Source: Shewanella carassii
GTDB lineage: Bacteria; Pseudomonadota; Gammaproteobacteria; Enterobacterales; Shewanellaceae
DNA length: 64,000 nucleotides
Assembly (NCBI RefSeq): GCF_002777975.1
Contig: NZ_NGVS01000045.1
Span: 1-64,000, forward strand
Reading direction: 5' to 3'
Of the stretch, positions 44,289 through 54,030 are shown one piece after another. The notes beneath the pieces are model-generated. The model was not told the origin of the DNA, made no database searches, and saw nothing but the letters and a program-made list of their open reading frames with translations. The translations under genes and the position numbers were made by a program. Numbering within the stretch: the stretch's first letter is position 1; the number at the start of each line of letters is the position of its first letter.

Positions 44289-45173
44289 TTACCTGCGAGA
44301 GCGTTTTCGCAGCATATCCAAAGTAAACACCACCAGGGCGGCCCAGATGAAGCCGAAGGTAATGCTCTTTTCGATATCGAAGGGTTCATCGAACAGGGTC
44401 ACTGCCATGATAAACATAATGCTTGGGCCTATGTACTGGAAGAAGCCCAGCATAATCAGCGGGATCCGCACTGCCGCACCGGCAAAGCACAGCAAGGGGA
44501 TGGTGGTGATGATACCGGCGGCCATCAGCAGCAGGTTGAGATCCCAACTGTTACTGAGCATATTGGCACCGGCTTCACCAGTGCCCAGCAGTAAAAAGCC
44601 CAGCGCTGCGGGCATTAACACCGCAGTTTCGACCAAAAGGCCTGTCTTGGCGTCGACATTGACCTTCTTGCGCAGCAAGGCGTAGAAACCGAAGGAGGCT
44701 GCGAGCCCCAGGGATACCAGCGGAATCGAGCCGAAAGAAACCAGTTGGATCACCACCCCGGCGGCGGCAAGTGTTACCGCCACCCATTGCAGTCTCCCGA
44801 GCCGCTCCCCCAGAAACAGCATGCCGAGCAACACATTGAACAGCGGGTTGATAAAGTAGCCCAGACTGGCATCCAGCATATGATCATTGTTGACCGCCCA
44901 GATAAATAGCAGCCAGTTGCCGGCGATAAGAATCGAAGTCAGCAGCAGTACCGCCAACTGTTTCGGGCGCTTGAGTAACAGCCTGAGCTGGCCGAAACCA
45001 CCGATAAACTGCATCAGGCCCCCCATAAAGACGAAGGACCAGATGATGCGGTGCAGCAGGATCTCGGGAGCCGAGACATGATGTAGCAACTTGAAGTACA
45101 GCGGCGCAAAGCCCCAAAAAATATAAGCGCAAAGGGCGAGAATGACCCCCTTGCGGTATTCGGTTTCAGGCAT
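44289..45173 (-). CDS. rarD: RarD family EamA transporter
   Basis: A 294-residue inner-membrane protein with ten predicted helices in two EamA repeats. The N-terminus RKGVILALCAYIFWGFAPLYFKLL is RarD-like. The substrate is not certain for the family; chloramphenicol sensitivity gave the name. It lies in the rarD-yigI-recQ neighbourhood seen in enterics. Confidence 0.9.
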   Translation of the reverse strand: MPETEYRKGVILALCAYIFWGFAPLYFKLLHHVSAPEILLHRIIWSFVFMGGLMQFIGGFGQLRLLLKRPKQLAVLLLTSILIAGNWLLFIWAVNNDHMLDASLGYFINPLFNVLLGMLFLGERLGRLQWVAVTLAAAGVVIQLVSFGSIPLVSLGLAASFGFYALLRKKVNVDAKTGLLVETAVLMPAALGFLLLGTGEAGANMLSNSWDLNLLLMAAGIITTIPLLCFAGAAVRIPLIMLGFFQYIGPSIMFIMAVTLFDEPFDIEKSITFGFIWAALVVFTLDMLRKRSRR

Positions 45174-45279
45174 AGGTACTACACAATGACGAAAAGGAGA
45201 GAAGGGCGATTGTAGGGGGCAAAGCCCCTCGGCTCAAGTTATCGACAACAGATTCAGTGTTTGAGTTTTAAACAGCTAC

Positions 45280-45744
45280 TCAGCCGACCATGTAAGTCCC
45301 TGTACCAAAAGCAATATGGCTGCCTTTTTCATTATGCAGCTCCATTCGACAGACAGAGACCCTGTTGCCGGCACGGATCACTGTTCCTGTGCCGCTGAAG
45401 ACTTCTCCCCAGCCGGGGCGCAGATAGTCGACCCTGAGATCTATGGTGCTCAGGGTTTGCAGTCGCTGTTGCAACTGCTCCACTGTCCAGTTGTCGCGAC
45501 TGATAACTAAGCCGGAGAATGCCGTCAGGCCGCCAACCACATCCAACACGGTTGCGGTAACCCCGCCATGGAGTATTTTTTGATGTATGTTGCCGATTAG
45601 CTCTGGCTTCATTTGGATCTCCACTTCGACACCAGAGGCGTCATATCGGCGGATCCCAAGGCCGAGAAGATTATGAAAAGGCACATGTTTATCAAATACT
45701 TCTGCTACCTTGGCGAGTACCTCGGCTTGAATGTCCTGGCTCAT
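45280..45744 (-). CDS. yigI: YigI-family acyl-CoA thioesterase (hotdog fold)
   Basis: A 154-residue hotdog-fold protein. The LHGGVTATVLDVVGGL helix (about 57-73), TIDLRVDYLRPG (about 101-112) and the identical TYMVG end match E. coli YigI. YigI hydrolyses medium/long-chain acyl-CoA. The gene sits between rarD and recQ as in E. coli, which strengthens the call. Confidence 0.88.
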   Translation of the reverse strand: MSQDIQAEVLAKVAEVFDKHVPFHNLLGLGIRRYDASGVEVEIQMKPELIGNIHQKILHGGVTATVLDVVGGLTAFSGLVISRDNWTVEQLQQRLQTLSTIDLRVDYLRPGWGEVFSGTGTVIRAGNRVSVCRMELHNEKGSHIAFGTGTYMVG

Positions 45745-45894
45745 AGGGCTTCCTGCTATTGTTGTTTTTTAGAGCAATCAATCTAACGCTAATATGGCCG
45801 TTTGCCTAGTCCAGGCGGAAAAATCCCCTCTTGGCTGGCACTCTGGTGTTGGCTTCATTTAGAATAGCGGCCTCTTCTTTGGACACAGACAGTC

Positions 45895-47736
45895 ATGGAT
45901 CAGCCGCTGAGTATCGCTCCCGAGAGCCTAAATCATCCCCAAGACCCTATGCAGCAAGCCTTGCAGCAGGTGTTCGGCTACCGCACTTTCCGTGAAGGGC
46001 AGCGCCAGGTGATTGAACGTGTGATGGCCGGGGAAGACTGCATGGTGATCATGCCCACCGGCGGCGGCAAGAGTCTGTGTTACCAACTGCCCGCATTGTT
46101 GATGCCAGGGTTGACTCTGGTGGTTTCGCCGCTTATCTCCCTGATGAAAGATCAGGTAGACAGCCTGCTGCAGACCGGGGTCAATGCCGCTTATCTCAAC
46201 TCATCCTTGCCCAGGGAGCAGAGCCTCAAGGTGCTGCGCCAGTTGCATCAGGGGGAGATCCGCTTGTTGTATGTCTCGCCGGAGCGCTTGCTGCAGCATG
46301 AGTTTATTGAGCGGCTGCAATCCCTGCCGCTATCGATGTTTGCCGTGGATGAGGCGCACTGTATCAGCCAGTGGGGCCATGATTTTCGCCCCGAATATGC
46401 CCAGCTTGGCCGCCTGAAGCAGCTGTTTCCCGGCGTGCCTGTGATGGCGCTGACCGCCACCGCCGACAAGGCGACCCGGGATGATATCTGCCAGCGGCTC
46501 AATATCACCCCCTATGTGCTTCTTTCCAGCTTTGATAGGCCGAATATTCGCTACACAGTGGCGGAAAAGCTCAATGCCGCCAATCAATTGCGCCAGTTTA
46601 TCGCCGCGCAGAACGGCGCCGCCGGAATTGTTTATTGCTCCAGCCGCCGCCGGGTCGATGAAGTGGCCGAAAGGCTGCGGCTACAGGGCTATGCCGCCGA
46701 AGGTTATCATGCCGGTATGAGCGGTGACGAGCGCGCCAGTGTTCAGGACAGATTTCTCAAGGAACAGTTGGATATAGTGGTGGCCACGGTCGCGTTCGGC
46801 ATGGGGATCAACAAGTCCAACGTGCGTTTTGTGGTGCATTACGATCTGCCCAAGAGCATAGAGGCCTACTATCAGGAAACCGGCCGCGCCGGGCGAGATG
46901 GTCTCGAGGCCGAAGCCTTTATGCTGTTCGAGCCCGCCGATATCGGCCGGGTGCGCCACCTGATTGAGCAGGGGGAACCCGGGCCGCAGCAACAGGTGGA
47001 ACTGCATAAACTCAATACCATGGCGGCCTTTGCCGAAGCCCAGACCTGCCGCCGCCAGGTGTTGCTGCACTACTTCGATGAACCGGCGCTGGAGCCCTGC
47101 GGCAACTGTGACATCTGCCTGGATCCGCCGAAACGCTACAACGGCACCGAGGATGCACAGAAGGTGCTGTCCTGCATATATCGCTTGGGGCAGAAGTTTG
47201 GCATGAACCAGCTGATTGAGGTGCTCAGAGGTTCCAAATCGGCCGCCGTGGTCGACCGGGGGCACGACAAGTTATCCACCTGGGGTGTCGGCAAAGACAA
47301 GAGCCATGAACACTGGCTCAGTGTGACCAGACAGCTTATCCATTTGGGACTGGCGAGCCAGGATATTACCCGTGGATCGAGTATTCGCCTGAATCCGGCC
47401 GCCAGGCCTGTGCTCAGGGGCGAAGTTGCACTGATGTTGGCCGAACCCAGAATTGACTTGCATGTTACCCGCAGGCGTAGTGTCAGCAGCAAAGCGCCAC
47501 TCAATTACGATCGCAAGCTGTTTGCCCGCCTCAAACAGTTAAGGCGCAGCATAGCCGAAGAGCAGGACGTACCGCCCTATCTGGTATTCAACGATGCAAC
47601 CCTGGCGGAAATGGCGGCGATTTTGCCTACCAGCCAAGGCGAGATGTTGGCGGTCAATGGTGTTGGTGAACGCAAACTGGCCCGCTTTGGCGATCAGTTC
47701 CTCGACGAGATAGAGGCTTATCTCGCCGGTGACTGA
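45895..47736 (+). CDS. recQ: ATP-dependent DNA helicase RecQ
   Basis: A 3'-5' helicase of RecF-pathway recombination. The 613 residues contain Walker A GGGKSLCYQ (Lys59), DEAHCISQWGHDFRPEY, the RecQ-Ct zinc site (CRRQVLLHYF..., PCGNCDIC) and a C-terminal HRDC domain (about 525-605). The last 19 bp overlap the 3' end of the convergent TPR-protein gene. Confidence 0.96.
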   Translation: MDQPLSIAPESLNHPQDPMQQALQQVFGYRTFREGQRQVIERVMAGEDCMVIMPTGGGKSLCYQLPALLMPGLTLVVSPLISLMKDQVDSLLQTGVNAAYLNSSLPREQSLKVLRQLHQGEIRLLYVSPERLLQHEFIERLQSLPLSMFAVDEAHCISQWGHDFRPEYAQLGRLKQLFPGVPVMALTATADKATRDDICQRLNITPYVLLSSFDRPNIRYTVAEKLNAANQLRQFIAAQNGAAGIVYCSSRRRVDEVAERLRLQGYAAEGYHAGMSGDERASVQDRFLKEQLDIVVATVAFGMGINKSNVRFVVHYDLPKSIEAYYQETGRAGRDGLEAEAFMLFEPADIGRVRHLIEQGEPGPQQQVELHKLNTMAAFAEAQTCRRQVLLHYFDEPALEPCGNCDICLDPPKRYNGTEDAQKVLSCIYRLGQKFGMNQLIEVLRGSKSAAVVDRGHDKLSTWGVGKDKSHEHWLSVTRQLIHLGLASQDITRGSSIRLNPAARPVLRGEVALMLAEPRIDLHVTRRRSVSSKAPLNYDRKLFARLKQLRRSIAEEQDVPPYLVFNDATLAEMAAILPTSQGEMLAVNGVGERKLARFGDQFLDEIEAYLAGD

Positions 47737-49481
47737 TGTTGCTCGGCGGCTTTCTGCTGACTGAGTTGGTTGACGCCGGCACGCTTCACCAGGCTATCCA
47801 GGGTATCGGGCTGCTGCAGCGAGGCCACTCCAATACGCACGGCATGAGCCTCTTGCCAGCTCTGCACTATCGGCCGGAGTTGCTCGCTGACCTGCAAGGC
47901 GCCCCGGACCGAGGTGTAGGGCAGCAGGATCACCATTTCATCCATGCTGTAGCGCAGCAGTCTGTCTTGCTCTCTGAGTTTCTGTTCCAGTGCCCGCTGC
48001 AGGGCGGAAAGATCCACCTGACGTATATGGCTGGTACTCAGCAACAACAGGCTCAAGGGGTAGTTGCCCTTCTTGGCACTGCTGAGCATGGCATCCAGCT
48101 GCTGGGCCGCAGGCAGTTTTTCCAGTGCCTCGGTACTCGGTTGTTGCCAGCGGTTACGGCGACTGACCAACCAGATCAGCGCACCTATGATGGCGAGTGC
48201 CAGCAAAGAGATGGTGCCGTAGGCCTGGCTCAGTTTGGAGCGCTGATCGGCACTGGCAAGACGAATGTTCTGCTGGGTTTCTACCTGCAACTGTTCCTGC
48301 TGGCTGAGCCTGGCCTTGTATTGCATAAAGCGGGTATTGTTGAGCTGCTTTTGGGCCTCGGCTGCGGCCTGGGCCGCCAGTTTCATCGCCTCGTATGCCG
48401 GTTTAAACTCAGCTCTTTCGGCGTAATAGTCACTGATAAGCTGTTGGGTATAGGCCACTTCATCGGCCAGTTGCAGCTGCTCGGCCTGCTGCGCCGAATG
48501 CATCAGCAGCCTTAGGCCTTCATCGTCGTTGCGCTGGGCGAGACGTACCCTGGCCAACAGTCGGGTAGCACGCATATAGTTGTTTACTTTGCCTTGTTTT
48601 TCATAGGTCTGCAGGGCAATACCCACTAACTCATCGGCAATCTCGGTTCTGCCCCTGGCGAGTTCTATCACGGCTATCTGGCTGTAACTGTTGGCAAGCT
48701 CCAGCGGTGAGCCTATCTCTGGCAGCAGTATTTTGGACTGTTTCAGCAGGCTGTCGGCTTGGGCTGTATCCTCCTGCGCCAGCGCGACTCCGGCGGCCAT
48801 CAATAACAGCACATGGCGAACTTTGCCTTTGGCTTCATCTGTGTCCAGTGCCAACTTGAGATAGTAGGCCGCTTGGCGCAGGTCGCCGGTGGAATACATC
48901 AGGCTGGCCATGTCGCCGTAAACATAGGCCAGAGGTGGCCATAGCCAGGACGGATTTTGATTGCCGATATCCGGGTAGATGTCCAGCGCCAGACGCAGAT
49001 CTTCGATGGCGGTGCCATAGTTGCCAAGGTCGTTTTCCAGCTGGCCCTTGAGTCTCAGGGCGTTGACCAGAGCCTGGGGTTGGTTGTGGCGTTTGGCCTG
49101 CTCAATGGCGCCGCCGAGTAACAGCAGTGATTGTTTCAGATCGTCGAAATTGGCATAGGCATCGGCGCGGCAAATTTGAAAATAACTGTCTGCCTGTTCC
49201 AGCCTGAGTTGCTTGGCTCTGGCTTCTCCCAGTTCGGCCAGATTGATGGCGGCGCCGTTGTCTCCTAATTGCAGGAGTGCTTCACATTTAAATAACTGCA
49301 ATCTCAGCACTTGAGCCTGGCTCAACTCTGAGGCCTGACGCTCAAGTTCGTTGATTTGGGTCAGCGCCAGCGTAGGATATTGATAGAGGGTGTTGGCCAG
49401 TGTGTCCAACCGCTCCGCGGCCCAAAGCGCGCCAGAAAATGACCACAGGAGCAAGCTCAGTGCCAAGAGGCGAAAATCCAT
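47718..49481 (-). CDS. TPR-repeat membrane protein with degenerate GGDEF domain
   Basis: A 587-residue protein: signal peptide or N-terminal anchor (1-21), tetratricopeptide repeats (about 30-390), a coiled-coil linker, one membrane helix (about 424-441) and a C-terminal GGDEF-like domain (about 460-575). In the latter, the catalytic GGDEF position reads S-M-D-E-M within LLRYSMDEMVILLP, so diguanylate cyclase activity is very unlikely. The surrounding LLP.TS..GALQVSEQLRPIV still follows the fold. It probably acts as a receptor or signalling scaffold. Confidence 0.8.
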   Translation of the reverse strand: MDFRLLALSLLLWSFSGALWAAERLDTLANTLYQYPTLALTQINELERQASELSQAQVLRLQLFKCEALLQLGDNGAAINLAELGEARAKQLRLEQADSYFQICRADAYANFDDLKQSLLLLGGAIEQAKRHNQPQALVNALRLKGQLENDLGNYGTAIEDLRLALDIYPDIGNQNPSWLWPPLAYVYGDMASLMYSTGDLRQAAYYLKLALDTDEAKGKVRHVLLLMAAGVALAQEDTAQADSLLKQSKILLPEIGSPLELANSYSQIAVIELARGRTEIADELVGIALQTYEKQGKVNNYMRATRLLARVRLAQRNDDEGLRLLMHSAQQAEQLQLADEVAYTQQLISDYYAERAEFKPAYEAMKLAAQAAAEAQKQLNNTRFMQYKARLSQQEQLQVETQQNIRLASADQRSKLSQAYGTISLLALAIIGALIWLVSRRNRWQQPSTEALEKLPAAQQLDAMLSSAKKGNYPLSLLLLSTSHIRQVDLSALQRALEQKLREQDRLLRYSMDEMVILLPYTSVRGALQVSEQLRPIVQSWQEAHAVRIGVASLQQPDTLDSLVKRAGVNQLSQQKAAEQHQSPAR

Positions 49482-49783
49482 TTTTTCTCCGCTGAGTGAA
49501 GGTGAGTTTTGCCGAGCGAAACCGTGTTGGGATAATAACTATTTTTTATCATTTTTGGCACAAAAAATGATGCTATCGGCAAGATTTTATTCATCTATTT
49601 AGCTTTGGATCACCAAGGCTTGAATGGTGCAAATCAGCACGTTAAGCCGAAATTTTCAACTGATGCTGAGAAATATAGGCTTGACAGCGAGCAAGGAGGC
49701 AGTTAATTATTGAACCTCTTGAGCCCGGTGGGAAGAATATAAACCCACTTTAAACGAATTTTTATCTGGTATAGAACAGCTAA
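49482..49783. other. 302-bp gap upstream of the leu leader
   Basis: It separates the divergent TPR-protein gene from leuL. A TTGACA lies at 49681-49686, but no convincing -10 follows at 17 bp, so the leu promoter remains unplaced. No gene is visible. Confidence 0.5.
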
Positions 49784-49849
49784 ATGAACCCACAAATGCA
49801 ACTGTCTCTCCTCCTCCTTACTCTCGCAGTCCCTGCGCGGAGGAGCTAG
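49784..49849 (+). CDS. leuL: Leucine operon leader peptide
   Basis: A 21-residue ORF (MNPQMQLSLLLLTLAVPARRS) with six Leu codons within eight positions (7-14), four of them consecutive (CTC CTC CTC CTT). It is followed by a terminator and then leuA. Ribosome stalling at these codons when charged leucyl-tRNA is low would favour an antiterminator. The CTGCGCGG segment around 49833-49840 can pair with CCGCGCCAG at 49886-49894, excluding the terminator hairpin. Confidence 0.88.
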   Translation: MNPQMQLSLLLLTLAVPARRS

Positions 49850-49881
49850 ACTTGCACGTCGATTAGCAAGCCAGAACTCAA

Positions 49882-49911
49882 AACCCCGCGCCAGAAACCG
49901 CGGGGTTTTTT
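49882..49911 (+). terminator. Attenuator terminator of the leu operon
   Basis: AACCCCGCG and CGCGGGGTT form a perfect 9-bp stem with an 8-nt loop and T6, 50 bp before leuA. Its 5' arm is also complementary to the end of leuL, as expected for attenuation. Confidence 0.9.
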
Positions 49912-49960
49912 GTTTCTGGCACGGGAAAAATCAATCGAAACCCCTGAATGGAGAATCCAG

Positions 49961-51529
49961 ATGTCTGACAGAGTGTTTATTTTCGATACCACCTTACGGG
50001 ACGGCGAGCAGGCGCTGGCAGCCAGCCTGACAGTGAAAGAAAAACTGCAGATAGCCATGGCTCTCGAGCGCCTGGGGGTCGACATCATGGAGGTGGGGTT
50101 CCCGGTTTCCTCTCCCGGCGACTTTGAGTCGGTACAGACCATAGCCCGTACCATCAAAAACAGTCGGGTCTGCGCCCTGTCGCGGGCACTGGAGAAAGAT
50201 ATCGACGCTGCGGCCCAGGCCTTATCGGTCGCGGATCAGTTCCGCATTCATACCTTTATCTCAACTTCAAATATCCATGTGCAGAGCAAGCTGAAGCGCT
50301 CCTTCGACCAAGTGCTGGAGATGGCGGTAGGGGCGGTGAAGTATGCCAGGCGTTTTACCGATGATGTGGAGTTTTCCTGCGAAGACGCCGGCCGGACCCC
50401 GATAGATAATCTGTGTCGCATGGTCGAGGCGGCCATCGAAGCCGGTGCCCGCACCATCAATATTCCGGACACAGTGGGCTATACCCTTCCCAGCGAGTTC
50501 GGCGGCATTATTCAAACCCTGTTTAACCGGGTGCCCAATATCGATCAGGCGGTGATCTCTGTGCACTGCCACGACGATTTGGGATTGTCGGTTGCCAACT
50601 CCATCATGGCGGTGCAGCAGGGGGCCCGGCAGATTGAGTGTACCATCAACGGCATAGGTGAGCGGGCAGGTAACTGTTCATTGGAAGAGATCGCCATGAT
50701 CCTGGCAACCCGCAAAGACATTCTGGGGCTGGAGACAGGCATCAAGGCTCAGGAAATTCACCGCACTTCCTCCATGGTGAGCCAGTTATGCAATATGCCT
50801 ATTCAGGCCAACAAGGCGATAGTGGGCGCCAATGCCTTTACCCATTCATCCGGTATCCATCAAGACGGCATGTTAAAGGCGCAAAACACCTATGAAATCA
50901 TGACACCTGAGAGCATAGGCCTGAATCGCAATCACCTGAATATGACCTCACGCTCCGGCCGCCATGTGATCAAGCATCGAATGGAGCAGATGGGTTATTC
51001 AGAGCAGGATTATTCATTGGATCAGCTGTACGACGCCTTCCTGAAACTGGCCGACAAGAAGGGCCAGGTGTTCGACTATGACCTGGAAGCCTTGGTGTAT
51101 ATGGAGGGCCGGGCAGCGGCCGACGACCACTTCCAGTTGCAGCAGCTGGTGGTGCAATCCGACTCTACCGAGGGCATGGCCACCGCCACTGTACGTATTG
51201 AAGCTGGCGGTGAGGTAGTGACCGAAGCCGCCACCGGCAATGGCCCTGTGGATGCTGCCTATAAGGCGATAGCCCGCGCCAGCGGCCAGAGCGTGGATAT
51301 CTGCAGCTATAAGTTGAGCGCCAAAGGCGAAGGCCAGAATGCGCTGGGGCAGGTGGATATCACGGCTCAGTACCAGGGGCGCAATTTCCACGGTGTCGGC
51401 TTGGCTACCGATGTGGTCGAGGCTTCGGCCGCGGCCCTGGTGCATGTGATGAACCTTATTCAGCGTGCCGACCAGGTGGCGGATCATAAACAGAAAATAC
51501 AACAGAGAAAGGAGTTGGGTGGCGTATGA
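49961..51529 (+). CDS. leuA: 2-isopropylmalate synthase
   Basis: The first committed step of leucine synthesis. Start at ATG 49961 (522 residues, MSDRVFIFDTTLRDGEQA) with GGAGA upstream; the in-frame ATG at 49910 lies inside the attenuator. Catalytic TIM-barrel motifs FDTTLRDGEQ, SVHCHDDLGLSVAN and NGIGERAGNCSLEE are intact, and the C-terminal regulatory LeuA domain (about 395-515) is complete. It overlaps leuB by 4 bp. Confidence 0.97.
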   Translation: MSDRVFIFDTTLRDGEQALAASLTVKEKLQIAMALERLGVDIMEVGFPVSSPGDFESVQTIARTIKNSRVCALSRALEKDIDAAAQALSVADQFRIHTFISTSNIHVQSKLKRSFDQVLEMAVGAVKYARRFTDDVEFSCEDAGRTPIDNLCRMVEAAIEAGARTINIPDTVGYTLPSEFGGIIQTLFNRVPNIDQAVISVHCHDDLGLSVANSIMAVQQGARQIECTINGIGERAGNCSLEEIAMILATRKDILGLETGIKAQEIHRTSSMVSQLCNMPIQANKAIVGANAFTHSSGIHQDGMLKAQNTYEIMTPESIGLNRNHLNMTSRSGRHVIKHRMEQMGYSEQDYSLDQLYDAFLKLADKKGQVFDYDLEALVYMEGRAAADDHFQLQQLVVQSDSTEGMATATVRIEAGGEVVTEAATGNGPVDAAYKAIARASGQSVDICSYKLSAKGEGQNALGQVDITAQYQGRNFHGVGLATDVVEASAAALVHVMNLIQRADQVADHKQKIQQRKELGGV

Positions 51530-52620
51530 GTTATCAGATAGCGGTATTGGCCGGCGACGGCATAGGCCCGGAAGTCATGGCCCAGGCCCGTAAGGTGCTG
51601 ACGGCGGTAGAGCAACGCTTCGACCTGGCAATGGAGTACGCCGAATATGATGTCGGCGGCATAGCGATAGATAACCATGGCTGCCCGTTGCCGGCATCGA
51701 CCCTGGCCGGATGTGAAGCGGCAGATGCAATTCTGTTCGGCTCGGTAGGCGGCCCCAAATGGGAAAAACTGCCTCCCAATGAACAACCCGAGCGCGGCGC
51801 GCTGTTGCCGCTGCGGGGCCATTTCGGCTTATTCAGTAACCTGAGACCGGCCAAGTTACATCAGGGGCTGGAACATCTGTCGCCGCTGCGCGCCGATATC
51901 TCGGCCAAAGGGTTTGATGTACTGTGCGTGCGTGAACTGACCGGCGGTATCTACTTTGGCAAACCCAAGGGGCGTCAGGGGGAGGGCGAGAGCGAAGAGG
52001 CGTTTGACACCATGAGATACAGCCGCGCCGAGATCCGCCGAATCGCCCATATCGCCTTCGAGGCCGCCCGCGGCCGCCGCGGTAAGGTGACGTCGGTCGA
52101 CAAGGCCAACGTGCTGGCCTGCTCGGTACTTTGGCGTGAAGTGGTCGAGCAGGTCGCGAGCGAGTATCCGGATGTGGAACTGGAACATATCTATATCGAC
52201 AACGCCACCATGCAACTGCTGCGTCGCCCCTGGGACTTTGATGTGATGCTGTGCTCCAACCTGTTCGGCGACATACTTTCCGATGAAATCGCCATGTTGA
52301 CCGGCTCCATGGGGCTGTTGTCATCGGCTTCCATCAACAGCAGTGGTTTCGGTCTCTATGAACCGGCCGGTGGCAGTGCCCCGGATATTGCCGGCAAGGG
52401 GATTGCCAACCCGGTAGCGCAGATCTTGTCGGCGGCCTTGATGTTGCGCCACAGCCTGCAGCAGGAAGAGGCGGCGGCAGCGATAGAGCGCGCCGTTGGC
52501 AAGGCGCTGGCAGATGGCTTCTTTACCTGTGAGTTGCTGGCGCCGGAGCAGCGGCATAATGCCAAGACCACGGCAGAGATGGGCGACTATATCGCCAATG
52601 CGATTCGGGAGGGGGTGTAA
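51526..52620 (+). CDS. leuB: 3-isopropylmalate dehydrogenase
   Basis: The NAD+-dependent oxidative decarboxylase of leucine synthesis; 364 residues, typical. Motifs: LAGDGIGPEVMAQA at the start, LRPAKLH and ELTGGIYFGKP (substrate arginines), and the NAD-binding YEPAGGSAPDIAGKGIANP. Start overlaps leuA, and its stop shares one base with the leuC ATG, so the three genes are tightly coupled. Confidence 0.97.
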   Translation: MSYQIAVLAGDGIGPEVMAQARKVLTAVEQRFDLAMEYAEYDVGGIAIDNHGCPLPASTLAGCEAADAILFGSVGGPKWEKLPPNEQPERGALLPLRGHFGLFSNLRPAKLHQGLEHLSPLRADISAKGFDVLCVRELTGGIYFGKPKGRQGEGESEEAFDTMRYSRAEIRRIAHIAFEAARGRRGKVTSVDKANVLACSVLWREVVEQVASEYPDVELEHIYIDNATMQLLRRPWDFDVMLCSNLFGDILSDEIAMLTGSMGLLSSASINSSGFGLYEPAGGSAPDIAGKGIANPVAQILSAALMLRHSLQQEEAAAAIERAVGKALADGFFTCELLAPEQRHNAKTTAEMGDYIANAIREGV

Positions 52621-54029
52621 TGGGCAAGACATTGTATGAAAAAGTGTGGGATGCCCACCTGGTGGCGACGCCTGCTGGAGAAGCGCCGATTATTTACGTC
52701 GACCGTCATCTGGTGCACGAGGTGACCTCGCCCCAGGCCTTCAGTGGCCTGAAGATGGCCGGGCGCCAACTTCGGGCACCGGACAAGACCTTTGCCACCA
52801 TGGATCACAACACCTCGACCAAGAGCGCCAGTCTGGACGCCTTGAGCCCCATGGCGCGCACTCAGGTTGAAACCCTGGCACAAAACTGTCGCGAATTCGG
52901 TGTGCGTCTGTATGACATTCACCACCCCAATCAGGGCATAGTGCATGTGATGGGGCCTGAACTGGGCATTACCCTGCCGGGTACGGTTATTGTCTGTGGC
53001 GATTCCCATACCGCTACCCACGGTGCCTTTGGCGCGCTGGCCTTTGGTATCGGCACCTCTGAGGTGGAGCATGTGCTGGCCACCCAAACGCTGCGGCAGC
53101 TTAAGGCCAAGACCATGAGAGTTGAGGTCAAGGGACAACTGGGCGAGGGCATTACCGCCAAGGATGTGGTGTTGGCGATTATCGGCAAGATAGGCATGGA
53201 TGGCGGCACCGGCTATGTGGTGGAGTTTTGCGGTGACGCGATTCGCGCCCTGTCGATGGAGGGGCGCATGACGCTGTGCAACATGGCGATTGAGATGGGC
53301 GCCAAGGCCGGCATGGTCGCGCCGGATGAGACCACCTTCGCCTATCTTGAGGGGCGTCAGTTTGCGCCCAAGGGCGCCGATTGGGATGCCGCCCTGGCAG
53401 CCTGGAAGACGCTCAAGTCTGATGAAGATGCTATCTTCGATGCCTATGTGGAGTTGGAAGGCAGTGAAATCGCGCCGCAACTGACCTGGGGCACTAATCC
53501 GGGCCAGGTGGTGGCCATAGATAAACCTGTGCCCAACCCCGCCGAGGAGGCCGATGCCACAGTGCGCGGCAGTATGGAAAAGGCGCTGAATTATATAGGT
53601 TTGACACCAGGTACCCTGATGACGGATGTGGCCATCAACAAGGTCTTTATTGGTTCATGCACCAATTCACGCATCGAAGATCTGCGCAGCGCCGCGGCGC
53701 AGATCCGTGGTCGGCGGGTGGCTGACGGCGTGACCGCCATAGTGGTGCCTGGCTCGGGACAAGTAAAGGCTCAGGCCGAAGCCGAAGGGCTGGATAAACT
53801 GTTTGTCGAGGCCGGGTTTGAATGGCGCTTGCCGGGCTGCTCCATGTGTCTGGCGATGAATGATGATCGCCTGGAAAGCGGCGATCGCTGCGCCTCAACC
53901 AGTAACCGCAACTTTGAGGGGCGGCAGGGACGCGGCAGCCGCACCCATCTGGTGAGTCCTGCCATGGCAGCCGCTGCCGCCATTGCCGGGCACTTTGTCG
54001 ATATCCGCCACGCTGGCCAGGAGAAATAA
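52620..54029 (+). CDS. leuC: Isopropylmalate isomerase large subunit
   Basis: The 469-residue Fe-S subunit that works with LeuD. [4Fe-4S] cysteines are in FIGSCTNSRIEDL (about 345) and GCSMCLAMN (about 405). Substrate-site residues are in GDSHTATHGAFG. One base overlaps leuB and one base separates it from leuD. Confidence 0.97.
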   Translation: MGKTLYEKVWDAHLVATPAGEAPIIYVDRHLVHEVTSPQAFSGLKMAGRQLRAPDKTFATMDHNTSTKSASLDALSPMARTQVETLAQNCREFGVRLYDIHHPNQGIVHVMGPELGITLPGTVIVCGDSHTATHGAFGALAFGIGTSEVEHVLATQTLRQLKAKTMRVEVKGQLGEGITAKDVVLAIIGKIGMDGGTGYVVEFCGDAIRALSMEGRMTLCNMAIEMGAKAGMVAPDETTFAYLEGRQFAPKGADWDAALAAWKTLKSDEDAIFDAYVELEGSEIAPQLTWGTNPGQVVAIDKPVPNPAEEADATVRGSMEKALNYIGLTPGTLMTDVAINKVFIGSCTNSRIEDLRSAAAQIRGRRVADGVTAIVVPGSGQVKAQAEAEGLDKLFVEAGFEWRLPGCSMCLAMNDDRLESGDRCASTSNRNFEGRQGRGSRTHLVSPAMAAAAAIAGHFVDIRHAGQEK

Positions 54030-54030
54030 A

